A stretch of DNA of 64,000 nucleotides, from the NCBI GenBank assembly GCA_022315425.1, contig JAIUPT010000033.1, forward strand, positions 806,001-870,000, read 5' to 3'. Of the stretch, positions 54,724 to 64,000 are shown piece by piece. Within the stretch, counting starts at the first letter, position 1. Every line of letters starts with the position of its first letter. The DNA is from Pseudevernia furfuracea (taxonomy: Eukaryota; Ascomycota; Lecanoromycetes; Lecanorales; Parmeliaceae). A program made the position numbers and the translations under genes. The notes below the pieces were generated by a model. That model saw only the letters and a list, made by a program, of their open reading frames with translations. It searched no databases and was not told where the DNA came from.

Positions 54724-55639
54724 TTCATTACATCGTGTCTCCGTAAAAATCCTGACAACATTATCTTTGCCTTGCGTCCCCCACAACGTGCACCTGAAGT
54801 CTTTTCGCGGGATGATGGGTAAAGCCCGAATATTCAGATTCATACAGAACAGGCACATATGTCTGATGGATGCATATAGACGTGAAGAACGTCATTGTGG
54901 TTCGAAATGCGTATGCTTTTCTCCACCAGATTTTTCCGTGACCTCGACTCATTGAGAAGCAGCCAAAGTCTCAACGTGATCTTTGACATTCAATGGCAGG
55001 ACTCAGCCCGTTTTTTCTTTCACGTTTGAGCAATTGTGGCGGTCTTCAAGCTGAAGGGAAAAAGCGGAGGATGGTTTCAGTTCCAAGACTTCGGCAACCT
55101 CGCTCGCAGTCATCGCCACGCCTGCGCATCACCCAAGGTGTTCCTCTACTTTGCAGTCAATAATGCACAATGGGCCATTTCAATCGCGAATGTGGGTGTG
55201 CCTCAACCATGTCAGCCGGTACCCCCCAACTTCGTCTCCGTAGCAAAGTCACAAATTCACCAGGACCCTCGGAAATTGTCTACTCTCAATTCATCCGAGC
55301 ATTTTTCAAACCCCCAGGATGTCTCGGTCTCGACATGAACGGATAACGTGTTAACGTGTGGTTGATTCCGCCAATATAATCCGACACTGGGTTTGGTGCT
55401 TCTAACATAATTCGTCTTTTGTATATATTATTGTCCCTCGAGTCTGAAGCTGGGGTTTTGCCTTTCCTTGTACCAGCCAGTGGGCGAGTCGTTGTTCAGA
55501 TTGCTACTGGACGTCACAGTCATTATAAAATATCATCTTTTTTCTCTCGCTAAGCTCTACTTTTTGATCTATGCCTTTGGTAACTGGCATAATGTGTGGA
55601 AGGATCGAAAATAGATGCTAATACATATGCCCACTCGAC
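54724..55639. other. SSR4 downstream region
   Basis: About 915 bp. I looked for the missing N-terminal (CuA) half of the tyrosinase relic and did not find it. An open frame at 55036-55338 lacks any family resemblance. Confidence 0.4.
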
Positions 55640-56380
55640 CCTCGTACTGTCTAGTTGCAGGGTTATCGTAGACTGACAATTACCAAGAATGAATATTCTG
55701 CCTTCGAGCCCGTTGTCATGCTCCATCACGCAAATACAGATCGCCTCTTCACAATATGGCAGATAATTTGGCCCGTCACCTGTGGTGGAAACACATTCGC
55801 AATGTCTCTACAACTGCACCGGGCGACGCGTTCAGCCAGGATAGCCCCTTTAGGCCTTTTCACCATTCCAGGAACGGTACTTTCTGGACTTCTGCTGCAA
55901 CCCGTGGTACCAGAAGTTGGGACTATATGTTGTACCTATCCTCAAACGGCCAATAACAGCGCTTCTTGTGCGTTTCAAGCAGAGAATTACCTCTGCGGTC
56001 CCTCAGCAGACAAGGCGACCAACAATATATTATCTGCAGGGAAACATTCCATAAGAGATGGCCCTCTGCGGCCAGGACTAAATTACGGGTGGCTCACCAA
56101 CATGGGTGTCGTGCAGGATGCGCTCAATCCAACAACTACGGTTCACGTCTTGCTGGTCAAATTCAGGCCCAATCCCAAGAATTGAATGACGAATCCGAAC
56201 CAGGTGGGCTCGTACAACGTCTTCATGCCATTCCCATCCGACACAGAGCAGAACGCCGGCCTAGTAGTTGAAGGCACGGTGGACCTCACCAAAAGTTTGA
56301 ATCACAACGCTGCTGCTGCGCATTGGAACACTGCGAACCACACGGGAGTTGTGAGGTTTGTGAGAGACAGCGTTCATTGA
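55640..56380 (+). pseudogene. Tyrosinase relic (CuB half only, frameshifted)
   Basis: Remnant of a secreted polyphenol oxidase. One frame reads AFEPVVMLHHANTDRLFTIWQ (55710-55772), the CuB signature with the HH pair. A frame change near 55800 is needed to continue into APGDAFSQDSPFRPFHHSRN and GTFWTSAATRGTRSWDY, a second near 55925 to reach CTYPQ, and a third near 56185 to reach QVGSYNVFMPFPSD and VVEGTVDLTKSL, which resembles the C-terminal domain. The N-terminal half with the CuA histidines is absent upstream. No set of introns repaired all breaks. It is decayed by point changes and small indels plus 5' truncation. Confidence 0.75.
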
Positions 56381-57740
56381 AAGGTTGTCAGATTATATCC
56401 ATCCATCTAGTCACCGAAGGACATGTGGCACTGAATGCTCACGAAGCTCGCGGACAACACCGCAGTGTCTGGAGAATCAATCTCTAATTTGAAAGTCTTA
56501 GTCGTGAGCGCCGAGTCGCAGATGCGAAGAGCGAACACGGCTTGCCCAACTATGGAGTTTGCCCTACGCGTACGATCACCACAGGTTTAATATCAGCAAG
56601 CTTGCAGTTTGGTGAGCACAGTTGAATGCGGAAAGTGAGCATGGGAAGCATCTGGTGTCGGGAATGTCGCCCAATTGAAAGAGTGATGCAATTGAGTAGC
56701 AACGGAGGATGAAGTACCAAGGAGATTGCTGTACTTGTCACAAAAGCTCCCTTCAATGCCATCTCCCAAGGGCGCAATCGATTCGCTCCCTACTCAACGA
56801 AACATGACTATCTCGTAGATCCCCCAAGCCGACAAAGTGTTCATCGCGGAAAGAATACATCCATAAAGGTAGACCCTAACCCCCCCCCCCCTGACTCCTG
56901 AAATGTTCAAAGCACCGTTATCAATACCGTAGACCCATCTCAGTTCCAACGTCGATACTATCCTCTCCACCGCATAGTAGTCTTTTCTCGGATCCTGGTC
57001 GTTGTGACCGGCCTGTACGGCGCGCTGGCATACGTCCTAGTGACCGTCGTCCTTTGCCTTGGGGCAGGATGCCGATGATGAGTCTCGACAACGCGGATGG
57101 CGGGAGATGTGGTGATATGTCGACGGCGAGGGGAAAAGACGGGCATGCACATGATTGGTGTGGAGAGGGTTTCGATGTGCGTTGATTTCTGAGAGATGAA
57201 GAGAGTCTAGGTGTGGGAAGAGGGAATGAAAGTGGGTGGTGAGGAGGAAATTTGCGGGGACTGCAGAGGAATGACAGGACTGCAGAGGAGATGTTTATGG
57301 GTGAGACTTGGGAGCAGAGAGGAGTTGGTAAAGCGAGGATTTGGAAGGTAAGGTATATGGCAAGAGGCACGATGTACGAAATAGCAAGGGGCCACAAGGT
57401 TGAGGAACTACTGTACTTGGCCACTGTTCTCGGTCGGGAGGCAAAAAGGCTTCCACATCTGTGAGACTGTGAGACTGTCACATGTCCAGAGTAGAGTATT
57501 TGTGGAGGCTGTGCTTGGGCGACCACACTCAGAGTAGCTAGGGTTTTCTTTTTCTCCTTTTTCTCCTTTTTCTCCTTTTTCTCCATTTTCTCTGTTTTTT
57601 TGCCTTTTTGCTTACTGTAGCATGATTGCAGGAAAGACGGAAGACAATAAAATGTCGCAATAAGAAGTAGATGAGCAGCATCTTTGAGGATGATTCAAGA
57701 CGCCACTCAAACATGGAAGAGTAAATTAATTAGATATTGG

Positions 57741-57780
57741 TGAGTGAGTGAGTGAGTGAGTGAGTGAGTGAGTGAGTGAG
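57741..57780. repeat. TGAG tetranucleotide microsatellite, 10 units
   Basis: Forty uninterrupted nucleotides of TGAG. Likely polymorphic in length between strains. Confidence 0.95.
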
Positions 57781-57985
57781 TGGGTGAGGATACTACCTGA
57801 GATACTCTACTCTATGCCAAGACATGCCCTTGCCAATCAATAATCTACACAACCTTTTCCCATTTTCTCCATTTTCTCCATTTCCTCCACCACCTCGTAC
57901 TGCTTGTGACTACCCAACCTACTTACCTACCTAGCTGTATCACTTTTCAACTCTAACACCACCACCACTCCCCAAGAGTCACAGT

Positions 57986-58024
57986 CACAGCCACAGCCAC
58001 AGCCACAGCCACAGCCACAGCCAC
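57986..58024. repeat. CACAGC hexanucleotide microsatellite
   Basis: About six units of CACAGC, just upstream of the PIL1 start codon. Confidence 0.9.
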
Positions 58025-58096
58025 CTCTGCAAGGCGCAATAAAACATTCAATAATTACTTGACTTCCTACTGACTGACTCTCAACCACCCTTGACC

Positions 58097-59211
58097 ATGT
58101 CAGTATCTGTCGCTTAACCTCAAGCTGCCTTGCCGCTTATACCTCCGCATCCCATTTACTAACGCCATCTATGCTTTTGCCAGGAACCGATCTCTTTCCG
58201 TACGGTCTAAAAAAGACAATGCCTCCACCACTGGAAGCTCAGGAAGCGCCCCAAAGCACCGATTCACTATGGCCTCACTACGTGGTATCCAGCAGCCCGA
58301 GTTGAGCAAGAAGCTATTCAAGATCATAAAGAGCGAGAACCACGCCATCGGTGCCTACGAATCAGCTAGTCGCGAACGCATCTCTATCGCTTCTCAGCTA
58401 TCAGACTGGGGTGAGGCTACGGGAGATGATTCCGTCTCCGACATTTCGGACAAGTTGGGCGTTCTTCTCTCCGAGTTGGGCGAGCAGGAGGATGTCTTTG
58501 CCCAGAACCTGGAGGATTACCGTGGCATTCTGAAGCAAATTCGGAACACTGAGAGTTCTGTGCAGCCAAGCAGGAGCCACAAGGCTAAGATTGCGGATGA
58601 GATAGCGAAGCTCAAGTACAAGGAGCCCGAAAGTACCAAGATTGTTCAGCTTGAGCAGGAGCTTGTTAGGGCCGAGGCACAGAATCTGGTTGCAGAAGCT
58701 CAGCTGACCAACATCGTACGTCTCTCGTAGCTACGCCATGAGGTTGACGTAGGCTAACACCCGTTACCAGACCCGCCAGAAGCTAAAGGAAGCTTATGAC
58801 CTACATTTTGCCGCCACCATCGAGCGTGCTGAGAAGCAGATAATGCTCGCTCGCCACGGTCGCCGCCTGTTGAACTTGCTCGACGATACCCCAGTCGTCC
58901 CCGGCGACACACGTCCGGCCTTTGAGCACGGCCACCAAGCTCGTCAAGTCCTGAACGATGCTGAAGAGGATCTTCGTGACTGGGCACCAAATCTAGAGCC
59001 GATTCACAGCACTGCCACTGAGATGGGGTCTAACCTTATGCCGGCACAGGCCGGCACAGCAGCGACAAGTGTCAGCGGACAAGAAGAGGAATCAACGATG
59101 GGGGCAGGGGAGAGCACTCAGGGTCAGCTGGAAGCTCCAGCACCGCCAGAGCACAGGGGTTTTGGTGGAAGCTCAACCGTCGCGCAGCCAGAAATGGCGT
59201 CTAGCTACTAG
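58097..59211 (+). CDS. PIL1: Eisosome core component Pil1/PilA
   Basis: BAR-domain protein that assembles eisosomes, furrows of the plasma membrane that organise sphingolipid signalling. Exons 58097-58098, 58184-58715 and 58771-59211, 324 aa. The first exon is only AT: an intron (GTCAGT..GCCAG) interrupts the start codon, and splicing gives ATG AAC CGA (MNRSLSVRSKK), the conserved Pil1 N-terminus. The BAR core runs from about residue 40 to 265 (LSKKLFKIIKSENHAIGAYE, SDWGEATGDDSVSDISDKLG, ERAEKQIMLARHGRRLLNLL). Ser/Arg-rich N-terminal residues are likely Pkh-kinase sites. The Gly/Ser/Gln-rich tail is disordered. A shorter product from the ATG at 58269 would lack the N-terminal amphipathic part. 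Confidence 0.92.
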
Positions 59212-59868
59212 TCGTTACAGCACTCTGCTCCGCTTCCAGCTGCATCGGCGATCATTCGAGATATGTACGGGAAATAATGGAGTTCAAGCGCGATGGACCG
59301 ATGGGCACAGTAGCTATCTATTGTTGTAACGATGTCTTATCTTTCGGCCCTTTCCTAATATCACACTGCTCGTTGGCGATCGTTTGTTGGTAGTCGGTCT
59401 CCTGTTGACCAATTCTTCTTTACTGGGAGTGCTATATGAGCGTTGTAACGCTTGCATGTTTCTCAGTCCCACCGCTTTCCGCCTGATCGTAACGTCACCC
59501 AGCCTACATTGGATTGATTGCCTCTCGATTGAATCATCTCCTCCTATCTGCTGTCCACACTTACTCCGTTGCCCTTCTGTCACCAGAGTAAACCTCGATG
59601 GTCTCATTTTGACCTGCATAAGCACTAGGCCGAGGCAGACAGATATTGCGAGATTTCTTAGGAGATGCTAAGCGCCAGAGCCCTACAAGTTCACAGAGAC
59701 TGCAGGAAATGTCTCATATATGGATATCTGCATAGCTCCAAGAAGCCGAACCACTTATGTGTTGATAAGGATATATGAACCGGATCCAGCTCAAAACCCA
59801 AGACGCTTCCAAGAGCATACAGCCAATGTTTCATATTCAATCGTCTAGTCTTGCGACCTCTCCCACTT
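59212..59868. other. Convergent PIL1/MFS intergenic region
   Basis: About 655 bp between converging stop codons. No gene recognised. Confidence 0.4.
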
Positions 59869-61637
59869 CTAGCTTTTGATCCTTTGTACACATGCAATGA
59901 CCATGAGAACGAAGAGAATGACCTGCAGCGGCTTGTCAGTCTCTGTTCGGCACCGAAGAACGCATCGAGCGACTTACTGCGGCCACTGAAAAGCATATTC
60001 CACTCGATTTAGCATGGCCAATGGAAAACAACTTGCCCATCATTGGGCCGCCGATGAGCTTCGCGAGGATCTCCACCACAGCGACCGAAGTGAACAGTCT
60101 GGCATGGTAGGCGTGATCTATGAGGGAAGTAGCGAGGCCCTGCAGCGCCGGCTCTTCACCTTCACTCATGCCGCATATGAAGAGCGCTGATGACGCAGTT
60201 AGCCATCTATAGCAGTATCTCTAAAAGCCTTCACCTACCCAGTAGCAGCATCCAGCTATGGTACGATAGTTGCAACAGTACGAAGCCCGTCGCTGCCACC
60301 AGCAAAGACACACGGATGACGTTGAGATCGAGCATTTGCGCATGAAGTCCTCTCCGATTCAGTACAGAAGACAGCAGCGGGAGAACCACTACTGTTGCCA
60401 AAGACGATCCCCCGGCCTGGGAAAATCTCAACCAGGTGGTCTGGCTCAGTCCCCATTGGAAGTTATAAGAAGCATATTGGTATACAAAAGCTTTGCTGAT
60501 CATGGCAAGCGGCTTGAGAAAGAAAAGTAGGTAGCAAAATGGAAGTCCCGGCATTTGTATCAGGACGATGATGTCCCTCCACCATTCCTTGTTCTCAGGG
60601 CTTGGATGGGGCATACGATCATGGATTCCACGAGGGAGCTGCTCTGGAGGCGTAACCGTCTCTTCGCCCGAATCGGTGCGGGTCAGTGTATCAGCGGCGC
60701 CAAGAAGAGGGCTTTTGGGGGAAGATGAATGATGCCTCAGCGACTCGGGCATGAATATGATTATAAGCAGACCCAGAGTCAATGCTCCAATGGCGACGGC
60801 AAATGGCAGCCATATTCTCATGAGCATCAGCATGCCGGACAGCGGTGGGGCTAGTAATGTTGTTACATGGGGGATGCCTGCAAGGAGATACATGTATCTC
60901 GTCCTGACCCCTGGGTCAGCCAGTGTCTGCACTGATATTGGGTGCAATATCATCACCTGTGCGATTTATCAACCGTGTCGGCAATGATAGTAAAATTCAT
61001 TCCCTTAGCTACTCGTTGAGAGCCGCCCACGCATAGGAAGACTGAAGATAGCCATACGAGCCTTACCGGCAAGTTTGTATCAGCATAGCAGATGAATAGA
61101 ACCCATACAAGGCTGCATGAAGTTCCTGCGCAACAGAGCGCAAGTACAAGCCGTCTACCAAATCTGCCGAGCCCAGTTAAGCAAGAGATCTGTATTCTGA
61201 CTATGAGCGTCATACCTGTCCGCGATTGATCCGTAATATAGCGCTGTCAAAAGCCCCGGCAAGGCATCAAAGGTAAACTTGAGACCTGTGAGGGTTGCCA
61301 ATTCATTCTGAATGGCGGGAATCTTGCACAGTTCCTCGTCGATGTCTTGGGTAGCTCGTAGGTGGGTCGATTGCTCAGAGTAGTGTCGGTTGCAAATGGC
61401 CTGTTCGAATAGTTTGATGGTTGGGACTTCAACCATATGCTTGGCGAAATAGGTACAGAATTGCAAGCAAAATGTACAGACGAGAATAGGATTTTCCACC
61501 AAAAAAGTCTTTACGGCAAGAATGGCACGGACGGGCCATTGCCAGACTGTATCACGACTGGGAGACTTGGCATGCCCATCGATTGGTGGCAACAGAGGCT
61601 GGCGCTCGTTGTCGGAAGAAAGATTATTCATTCCCAT
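59869..61637 (-). CDS. MFS transporter, substrate unknown
   Basis: Major facilitator with about 12 predicted helices, 527 aa from the ATG at 61637. Exons: 61216-61637, 60957-61163, 60239-60910, 59978-60206 and 59869-59922. The first cytoplasmic loop carries the family A-motif region (GSIADRFGRRLVLALC). Helices such as YLLAGIPHVTTLLAPPLSG, WLPFAVAIGALTLGLLIIIF and LSQTTWLRFSQAGGSSLATV are clear. A long acidic central loop (about residues 265-330) separates the halves, and the protein ends with a last helix VILFVLMVIACVQRIKS. It resembles the fungal branch often annotated as secondary-metabolite or general efflux carriers; substrate cannot be told. The join between exons 3 and 4 requires a 32-nt intron to retain SWMLLLGWLTASSALFICG. 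Confidence 0.8.
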
Positions 61638-61640
61638 CAA

Positions 61641-62263
61641 TCACGGCAGTATGGAGATGAGGACGCTCCCATCTCTGGATTCGGACCATGTAGGTCGGTA
61701 GACAGTACAAAGATTGAGATTGTTGGATCAGGCAGGCGTGGGGTCGGTGAGACAAGAGTAGGAGGGCAGTAGTGCAGGTTGCAAATGTGCCAGGGGGAGG
61801 GGGGGGGGGGGGGGGGGATAGTCGTACTCGTACTCATACAGCCGCTGGAAAGAAAGGTTCAGGTTTTAGAGGGAGTATGAAAGGACAGTATCATCAGTAT
61901 GTGATTTATTCAGGCATATCTATCTATTAGAATTGATAGAATTGAAGTGTGCAGAAAAATAAGGCAGCCAATTAACTACTGTCAAAAACCGTTGATTTAT
62001 TTGCAAGCTTTGCTGCCTTCGCTGTATGTACCGTGGCCGCAAGCTTCAAAGATAAACACAGAAAATAAATATACACATAGACCAATCGTTCAGCATCCCT
62101 CATATCGAGTCATGCCCCCTAACCCACAAACGCCACGCCCGAATTTGAGCCTTGCCCAATTGTGCCATATTTCCTTACCTCAACATGACTATTACACAGG
62201 ACACGCAAAACAGAAAACCTCTAGAAGGCCTCCCTTACCCATCCATTGCTGATCCCAACTGCC
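61641..62263. other. MFS promoter and adenylate cyclase 3' flank
   Basis: About 620 bp. A run of 19 G lies at 61799-61817, in the leader or promoter of the MFS gene. No gene seen. Confidence 0.55.
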
Positions 62264-64000
62264 TCATCGATGCGGCTGTATACGAGGCTTCTCCTTCAAC
62301 GCCTTGAACTCCGCCAATTGCGCAGAAATATGTCCCAGCACGTCGTCCATCGGACAAGCATGCTCAAGCAGATTACGTGTGCTGAACGGCGTCACCATGT
62401 TCCTTAAGGCAAGCGTAGATACACATGTCTATGGAGAAGTCAGCACGAAAACTTCCTGTCACAGACTCGTCGTCATCACTGACCTCAATCCTTGTAACCT
62501 GGTGTTCCAAATAGCTAACCAAGAACCGATCGGTCACCTCACCTCCTCTATTCTTCATCCTCTCAAGTACGCTCTTTTCCGGTTGCTTCAGGCTCGTTGC
62601 TCCCGGGCTCTCGAGCGCACTGCACAGCATTTCTAGTCTCAGACTGATATTCCACAGCGCCCAGATATATTCGGTGTCGAAATCCAGCACGCTTCCAGGT
62701 TGCAAGCTAGCTGGCTCGTTCGAAGCTGCGGCAGCTTCGGCATCACTGCGCTGTTGTTGCGCGATGAGACGACCGGCAAGCGAGTGCGGGTACATCAGAT
62801 AGATCAGTTCGGGATTCTCGAGCCCTTTAAGTTTTTGGGTGCCAAGGTCTTTAACTTCGAAACCCTGGGAACTAAGTGCCCTCAGCTCTCTGCGTATGGA
62901 TTGACCCAGTGGGTCTTCGTTCAGCGAGTCATCGGAGCCAGTGGACCCAGACCGCTCCGGGTCGGCAAATGCTTCAAGGGAACGTTGGATTTCGGCTATA
63001 TAATCCTGCGAGACGTAGGTCTGGCCGCCGTCTGCTGCCCCGGAGATTCGAGCTGCTCGATTGACCATAGGCCCAAAGTAATCCATGCGTCGAGTGACAG
63101 GATCGGGTTCGCATACCGGCTCGCCCCAATGGATGCCCATGCGGACTGATAGACCACGATAGATGACGTTTTCATCCCCATCCAGCACCTCTGCGCAATG
63201 TACGGTACTCAGGATTTCAGGGGGCCAATCTACTTCGAGTAGATGTTGTTGAACGACAAAAGACCAAAGCAGAGCACCTGTTGCGGTGGGAAACGAGACC
63301 ATGAACGCATCACCTTCAGTCTTGACTTCATATCCTCCGATGACCCTCAATTGTCGTCTCATGACTTCATTGTGAGACTTGATGGCCGATCTCATAGCGA
63401 CCGGATAGTTCTCCCACAAAGTAGTTGAATTCTTGATATCCGTGAAGACCAGGCTAAGATTACCCGTTGGGGCCTCGACTTCAGGATCGAGTCGTTGGAG
63501 TGTCGAATCGTCAGGCCTGTCTCGACCCTTCTTACCACGTTTCGTAGCGAAGAACTGGTCGTCTTGTGATTGGGATGGGCCCATGGAGAGGCTCTGGCCC
63601 CGGTAGCGATTGCGCTCTCGTTTTTTCAAATCGCTAACGCTAATAATCTGAACCATGATTTTGCCATTTGCCCCAAAGGCCATGGCTAAATCACGAAGCT
63701 TCTGGGCCGCCCGCATAAGGTCTACTCGTTCGGAGCGCGCAACGTCGACAACCATTTCAAGACTCATAACGTCCCATAGCTCTTTAGATGCAATCAAGAT
63801 CATTTCGTCAGACTCCTTCAATGAAAGGTGGGTGACGTTCGGAGCAGCCATGACAGCGGGCATCATCTGGATGTAGCCGAATGCCCGCGAGACGTCGAGT
63901 ACATCGTTGAGCTTGCCATGTCTTGACACATACCCTCCTGCGTCTCGAATACGCTCCCGCTCTCGTCGATCGGCTGGCTCGTGCTTTCGAGTCAAGATCT
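62264..64000 (-). CDS. CYR1: Adenylate cyclase, C-terminal part (runs off the window)
   Basis: Makes cAMP from ATP; in fungi it is a very large Ras- or G-protein-regulated, membrane-associated enzyme feeding protein kinase A. Only the 3' end is here: exon 62484 to beyond 64000, and the last exon 62264-62428 (55-nt intron). The visible part opens in the end of the PP2C-like domain (SRAFGYIQMMPAV, KELWDVMSLE). The class III cyclase domain follows: LVFTDIKNSTTLWE (metal Asp), KTEGDAFMVSFPTA (second metal Asp), RMGIHWGEPVCEPDPVTRRM and FGPMVNRAARISG. After it comes a C-terminal region ending with LLEHACPMDDVLGHISAQL. Leucine-rich repeats and the Ras-associating domain must lie beyond the right edge. 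Confidence 0.95.

Larger units (their letters stand above)
56381..58096. other. Simple-repeat-rich intergenic region upstream of PIL1
   Basis: No gene accepted over 1.7 kb. It holds a C run at 56881-56890, a 9-nt TTTTTCTCC array (57548-57585), ten TGAG units (57741-57780) and a CACAGC hexamer array (about 57986-58024). The last lies within 110 nt of the PIL1 start, so it probably sits in the 5' UTR or core promoter. Confidence 0.6.

Noticed and set aside
56921..57586. Open frame of 221 codons on the minus strand
   Set aside because: Its N-terminus is just the translated TTTTTCTCC repeat (MEKKEKKEKKEKK), and the rest has no recognisable fold.
59869..61637. MFS gene as part of a secondary-metabolite cluster
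   Set aside because: No synthase, oxygenase set or cluster regulator is nearby; neighbours are PIL1 and adenylate cyclase.

Overview
The window is nuclear DNA of a filamentous ascomycete (Pezizomycotina). The evidence is dense, strand-mixed single genes with short GT-AG introns and CTRAY-type branch sites, plus a set of ascomycete housekeeping families (Oct1, Rpa135, Ubr1, Ssr4/DUF1750, Pil1, Isc1, Hem14, fungal adenylate cyclase). A class cannot be assigned from sequence alone; Leotiomycetes-like is a guess. There is no CRISPR array, no rRNA, no secondary-metabolite backbone enzyme and no recognisable transposon.

Layout, left to right: ATG22 (+); OCT1 (-); a small unknown gene (+); neutral trehalase (-); a long gap; SRC1/HEH2 inner nuclear membrane protein (-); RCR-like membrane protein (-); ARL8-type GTPase (-); RPA135 (+); RTG2-like Ppx/GppA protein (-); an intron-rich Dal5/Tna1-type transporter (-); a weak tRNA-like relic; proteasome PRE2 (-); NAB2 (+); HEM14 (+); PYM (-); QCR9 (+); UBR1 (+); ISC1 (-); a WDR5/SWD3-type WD40 protein (+); a repeat-bearing GH128 wall protein (-); RED-like protein (-); SSR4 (+); a tyrosinase pseudogene (+); a simple-repeat-rich gap; PIL1/PILA (+); a second MFS transporter (-); and the 3' end of adenylate cyclase (-) running off the right edge. 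Most genes are unrelated housekeeping units; several pairs are divergent (PRE2/NAB2, PYM/QCR9, ISC1/SWD3, RED/SSR4) or convergent.

The most interesting signal lies in the introns. I rebuilt exon structures by hand, keeping reading frame and conserved peptides. Ordinary introns are about 47-80 nt. In four unrelated genes (ATG22, the small gene at 6683, the RCR-like gene and the Dal5-like transporter) there is a second class, mostly 143-156 nt (range 102-173), that resemble each other in sequence: a GTAYGTAnnTTTnGGAG-like 5' end, an internal TTGAGTCnTnAGACATG-like block, and an ATRCTGACTCCGGAAT-like branch/3' block whose TCCGRAA can pair with the 5' TTTYGGA. This is the signature of introner-like elements (spreading spliceosomal introns). 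Ten candidate copies lie in about 24 kb, five in the transporter. They bracket two micro-exons of exactly 21 nt in two unrelated genes. Other splicing oddities: a GC-AG intron and a 9-nt first exon in QCR9, a start codon split by an intron in PIL1, a 12-nt terminal coding exon in the transporter, and an apparent 32-nt intron in the second MFS gene.
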